Positions 61,070-64,000 of a stretch of 64,000 bases of DNA are shown piece after piece (positions within the stretch are counted from its first letter, which is position 1; every line of letters starts with the position of its first letter). The stretch is taken from the NCBI RefSeq assembly GCF_900110275.1, contig NZ_FODC01000002.1, forward strand, positions 806,001-870,000, written 5' to 3'. A program made the translations under genes and the position numbers. Source of the DNA: Duganella sp. CF517. Lineage in GTDB: Bacteria > Pseudomonadota > Gammaproteobacteria > Burkholderiales > Burkholderiaceae_D. The notes under the pieces were generated by a model. It worked only from the letters and a program-made list of their open reading frames with translations, was not told where the DNA came from and ran no database searches.

Positions 61070-62495
61070 TTTTCTGGAAAAGCGCGTAGAACAAACCATC
61101 GTGGTCCCGGCCGTCGCCGCCGGCCGGCAGCAATTGACCGGGCGCGTCGAGCCGCACCGCATTGTTGCGCACGGCGAAGGCGGCCGCCTGCGCTTCCGAT
61201 TCCTGCGGCCACAAGGAACACGTTACGAACAGCAATTTACCATCCGGGGCAAGCATCTGCCAAAGATTGTCGAGGATTTTGGCCGAAAGTGTTGCAAGTT
61301 GGAGCGTGTCGCCCTTGCGCCGCAGCCAGCGGATATCCGGGTGGCGGCGCACGATGCCCGACGCCGTGCACGGCACGTCGGCCAGGATGCGGTCGAACGG
61401 TTTGCCGTCCCACCAGGTCGACGTTTGCGCCTCGGCCGCCTGCAACGCCGCCGTCAGCTGCAATCGCTGCAAATTCTCGTCGACCCGCGCCAGGCGCTTG
61501 GGGTCGGCGTCGAGCGCCGTCACATGCACCTCGGCGTCGGCGCCGGCCAGTTCCAGGATGTGGCAGGTCTTGCCGCCGGGCGCGGCGCAGGCGTCGAGCA
61601 CGCGCATGCCCTTTTGCACGTCGAGCAGCGGCGCGGCCAGCTGGGCGGCGGCGTCCTGCACCGACACCAGGCCGTCGGCGAAGCCCGGAATCAGGCCCAC
61701 GCCGACCGGTTTGGCCAGGCGCACGGCGTAGGGGCCGATTTGCGTGGCGTCCATGCCGGCTTGCGCCAGCGTCGCCAGATACTGCTCCACCGAGGTGTTG
61801 CGTACGTTGACGCGCAACGTCAGCGGCGGCGCGATGTTGCCGCTCGCCAGCACCGCCTGCCAGTCCTGCGGCCAGGCCGCGCGCACCGCGTCGATCCACC
61901 ATTGCGGGTAGTTCCACTTGGCCAGCGGCTGCAGCAGCGCCGTCTCCAGCAGCGCCTTGCGCTCGCGCAGGAAGCGGCGCAGCACGGCGTTGACCATGTT
62001 TTTGGCGCGCGCGGTGTCCGGGTGGGCGTCGGCCGCCGTCACGGTCTGGTCGACAACGGTGAATTCCTCGTACGGCTGGACCGTGTCCGGCGCCGTCATC
62101 AAGGCCAGCGCGCAGGCCAGCAGCGCGCCGACCAGCGGGTCCGGCGCCTTGGGCGCCATCAGCCCGATCAGGGTCTCGCTCTGGCCCAGCTGGCGCATGC
62201 AGCGGTAGGCGATGTCCTGCATGGCGCCGCGCGCCTGCGGGGTCAGCTCGTTTTTGCCTTGTTCCAGCTTGCTCCACACCTGGGCCAGCGCCTGCGGCAG
62301 GTTGGTGCCGGTGCGGACCTGGGCCACCGCGTGGGCGGCGCCGATCAGGCTGAAAGCGAGCGAATCGGGCCGCAATCCCGTCTGGAAGCCCGTCTGCAGC
62401 GCCGGTTTCAGGTCACGCGCATGGCTGGCGCGCAGCGTGGGCGCTGCCGCCTTGGCGGGTGACTTCAGTGAGAGCGTCGGGCGCTGCTTGTTCAT
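61062..62495 (-). CDS. rsmB: 16S rRNA m5C967 methyltransferase RsmB
   Basis: A 477-aa enzyme. The N-terminal NusB-like RNA-binding domain (LMTAPDTVQPYEEFTVVDQTVTAA, KNMVNAVLRRFLRERKALL) precedes the SAM domain: motif I VLDACAAPGGKTCHILELAG near 297, and the catalytic Cys pair in ADVPCTASGIVRRHPDIRW and FVTCSLWPQE. N-terminus extended by about 35 basic residues compared with E. coli RsmB. Confidence 0.95.
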   Translation of the reverse strand: MNKQRPTLSLKSPAKAAAPTLRASHARDLKPALQTGFQTGLRPDSLAFSLIGAAHAVAQVRTGTNLPQALAQVWSKLEQGKNELTPQARGAMQDIAYRCMRQLGQSETLIGLMAPKAPDPLVGALLACALALMTAPDTVQPYEEFTVVDQTVTAADAHPDTARAKNMVNAVLRRFLRERKALLETALLQPLAKWNYPQWWIDAVRAAWPQDWQAVLASGNIAPPLTLRVNVRNTSVEQYLATLAQAGMDATQIGPYAVRLAKPVGVGLIPGFADGLVSVQDAAAQLAAPLLDVQKGMRVLDACAAPGGKTCHILELAGADAEVHVTALDADPKRLARVDENLQRLQLTAALQAAEAQTSTWWDGKPFDRILADVPCTASGIVRRHPDIRWLRRKGDTLQLATLSAKILDNLWQMLAPDGKLLFVTCSLWPQESEAQAAAFAVRNNAVRLDAPGQLLPAGGDGRDHDGLFYALFQKNA

Positions 62496-62595
62496 ATGCT
62501 AATTCCAGAGAGCGGCCGGCAGCCGTGATCGCGCAGTATACAGTAGTGCCACAGCAGCGCATATGACAAGTCGCTGACAAGAATGTAAAAGTCGG

Positions 62596-62637
62596 TTAGC
62601 CGGAGGTCGCCCGCACTTCGGCGCGGGCGCTCGGCTA
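62596..62637. repeat. GC-rich stem-loop between rsmB and argS
   Basis: TAGCCG and CGGCTA form an outer stem around an inner CGCCCGC/GCGGGCG stem with an ACTTCG-type loop. No T run. It lies between divergent genes, upstream of both promoters, so it is not a terminator. REP-like or regulatory; origin unclear. Confidence 0.55.
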
Positions 62638-62662
62638 CCCTCACCGGCCGCGTGCAAACCAG

Positions 62663-62668
62663 TATAAT
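62663..62668 (+). promoter_or_regulatory. Probable -10 box of argS
   Basis: A perfect TATAAT 85 bases upstream of the argS ATG, with no good -35. About 7 bases downstream begins a GGCCGG/CCGGCC hairpin (62680-62701) followed by GTTTTCG. That would sit at the 5' end of the transcript and could act as a leader attenuator or an mRNA-stabilising hairpin. Confidence 0.45.
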
Positions 62669-62752
62669 GGCCACTGTTTGGCCGGTGCCAGTTCGCCGGC
62701 CGTTTTCGCTTTCGGATGAATTTTTTAGCGCGGCCCGGCCGCCATTTCGCTC

Positions 62753-64000
62753 ATGCTCGCCCAACAAAAACAAGATATCACCGCCCTGTTCCAGGCCGCC
62801 CTCGCACCGATCCTGGCCGGCACCGGCGTCGTCGCTAACGTCGTGCTGGAGCGCCCGCGCGACCCGTCGCACGGGGACGTCGCCTGCAACATCGCCATGC
62901 AACTGGCCAAGCAGCTCAAAATGAACCCGCGCGAACTGGCCACCAAGGTGGTCGAGGCGCTGCTGGCCAACCCGGCCGGCAAAGGCCTGGTGGAGTCGGC
63001 CGACATCGCCGGCCCGGGCTTCATCAACCTGCGCGTGAGCGCCGCCGCCAAGCAGGCCGTGGTCAAGGCCGTGCTGGCGCAGGGCGCCGCCTACGGCAGC
63101 AGCGACGCCGGCGACGGCAAGAGCGTGATCATCGAATTCGTCTCGGCCAACCCGACCGGCCCGCTGCACGTGGGCCACGGCCGCCAGGCCGCGCTGGGCG
63201 ACGCGCTGTCGTCGCTGTTCGGCTCCCAGGGCTACCAGGTCACCCGCGAGTTCTATTACAACGACGCCGGCGTGCAAATCCAGACCCTGGCCAATTCGGT
63301 CCAGGCGCGCCTGCGCGGCTTCAAGCCGGGCGACGCCCAGTGGCCCGAATCGGCCTACAACGGCGATTACATCGCCGACATCGCCGAGGACTTCAAGGCC
63401 AAGAAAACCGTTTCGGCCTCCGACGGCGCCCCGGCCACCGCCTCCGGCGACATCGACGACATCGACTCGATCCGCGCCTTCGCCGTGACCTACCTGCGCA
63501 ACGAGCAGGATATCGACCTGCAGGCCTTCGGCGTCAAGTTCGACAACTACTACCTCGAATCGTCGCTGTACGCCGACGGCAAGGTCGACGCGGCCGTCGA
63601 CATGCTCAACAAATCCGGCAAGACGTACGAAGAGGAAGGCGCGCTGTGGCTGCGCACCGAGGACTACGGCGACGACAAGAACCGCGTGATGCGCAAGAAG
63701 GACGGCACCTACACCTACTTCGTGCCGGACGTGGCCTACCACATCGTCAAGTTCCAGCGCGGTTTCGGCCAGGCCATCAACGTCCAGGGCTCCGACCACC
63801 ACGGCACCATCGCCCGCGTGCGCGCCGGCCTGCAGGCGGTCAACCTGGGCATCCCGCAAGGCTTCCCCGACTACGTGCTGCATAAAATGGTCACCGTGAT
63901 GAAGGGCGGCGAGGAGGTCAAGATCTCCAAGCGCGCCGGTTCCTACGTCACCGTGCGCGACCTGATCGAATGGTCCGGCGGCGGCGACATCACCAAGGGC
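62753..64000 (+). CDS. argS: Arginine--tRNA ligase, 5' part
   Basis: 416 codons are visible and the frame is open at the window end. It starts [20 protein letters not shown] at the ATG at 62753. The Add-1 domain, the HIGH motif HVGH in [19 protein letters not shown], and [18 protein letters not shown] in the KMSKS position identify ArgRS. The anticodon-binding domain is beyond the window. There is no strong Shine-Dalgarno sequence. Confidence 0.97.
   Translation, partial: MLAQQKQDITALFQAALAPILAGTGVVANVVLERPRDPSHGDVACNIAMQLAKQLKMNPRELATKVVEALLANPAGKGLVESADIAGPGFINLRVSAAAKQAVVKAVLAQGAAYGSSDAGDGKSVIIEFVSANPTGPLHVGHGRQAALGDALSSLFGSQGYQVTREFYYNDAGVQIQTLANSVQARLRGFKPGDAQWPESAYNGDYIADIAEDFKAKKTVSASDGAPATASGDIDDIDSIRAFAVTYLRNEQDIDLQAFGVKFDNYYLESSLYADGKVDAAVDMLNKSGKTYEEEGALWLRTEDYGDDKNRVMRKKDGTYTYFVPDVAYHIVKFQRGFGQAINVQGSDHHGTIARVRAGLQAVNLGIPQGFPDYVLHKMVTVMKGGEEVKISKRAGSYVTVRDLIEWSGGGDITKG

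Overview
This is a GC-rich chromosomal window from a betaproteobacterium, most likely Oxalobacteraceae (Massilia/Duganella/Janthinobacterium type). The placement is inferred from gene order and content: dusB-fis-purH-ruvC-ruvA-ruvB, tyrS/M23/anmK/erpA/argC/rpsI/rplM, smg-dprA-LysM divergent from def-fmt, rsmB-DUF4390-ntrY-ntrX, and a DUF3567 gene. Almost all of it is housekeeping chromosome. I see no tRNA or rRNA gene, CRISPR array, transposase, prophage or plasmid backbone.

Layout. 1-840: 5' end of thiC with its TPP riboswitch. 840-4773: valS, then a 475-bp non-coding island carrying a 10-bp-phased array of CTAA/CTAG motifs on the left and TTAG motifs on the right, directly upstream of a gene for a protein with a ribbon-helix-helix-like N-terminus, a repeat linker and a RAMA-like C-terminus. 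4782-7392: a three-gene operon (DauR/YheO-type regulator, ornithine-cyclodeaminase-family reductase, threonine-dehydratase-family lyase) that resembles half of a beta-hydroxyaspartate pathway. 7502-9225: small exported or membrane proteins (DUF2147, ThuA, DUF454). 9258-15244: dusB-fis-purH-ruvCAB-yaiI. 15359-18394: tyrS-dtd-PEBP-phosphatase operon. 18552-23964: cell-wall recycling (M23, anmK), erpA, argC and ribosomal proteins S9/L13.

24094-34795: a large NHL-repeat protein, OsmC, coq7, an unrecognised 144-aa protein, a NatAB-like ABC exporter, and a second ABC system whose permease is fused to an M1 aminopeptidase. 34941-40576: an MCP, a cupin, topB with a histone-like tail, and smg. 40655-46069: dprA, a LysM protein, def, fmt, a nitroreductase and a kappa-GST-like isomerase. 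46066-51486: two exported proteins and metH. 51546-53416: a MerR regulator divergent from an exported alpha/beta hydrolase over a MerR-type operator, then an SPW protein. 53550-57323: EAL-HDOD, class II glutamine amidotransferase, DUF1287, DUF3567, and a degenerate CobW-like protein coupled to an NtrX-like regulator without an AAA+ domain. 57328-64000: ntrX, ntrY, DUF4390, rsmB and the 5' part of argS.

Non-coding structure: at least eight copies of a REP-like element occur at 12132, 21240-21368, 34804-34934 and 51493. They come in two sequence types sharing an ATTCGGACAC core, all between genes. A second inverted-repeat family occurs at 45405 and 53414. The most unusual locus is the phased CTAA/TTAG array with its adjacent RHH-RAMA-like gene (3904-4773); I infer that the two form a cooperative DNA-binding protein and its polymeric operator.
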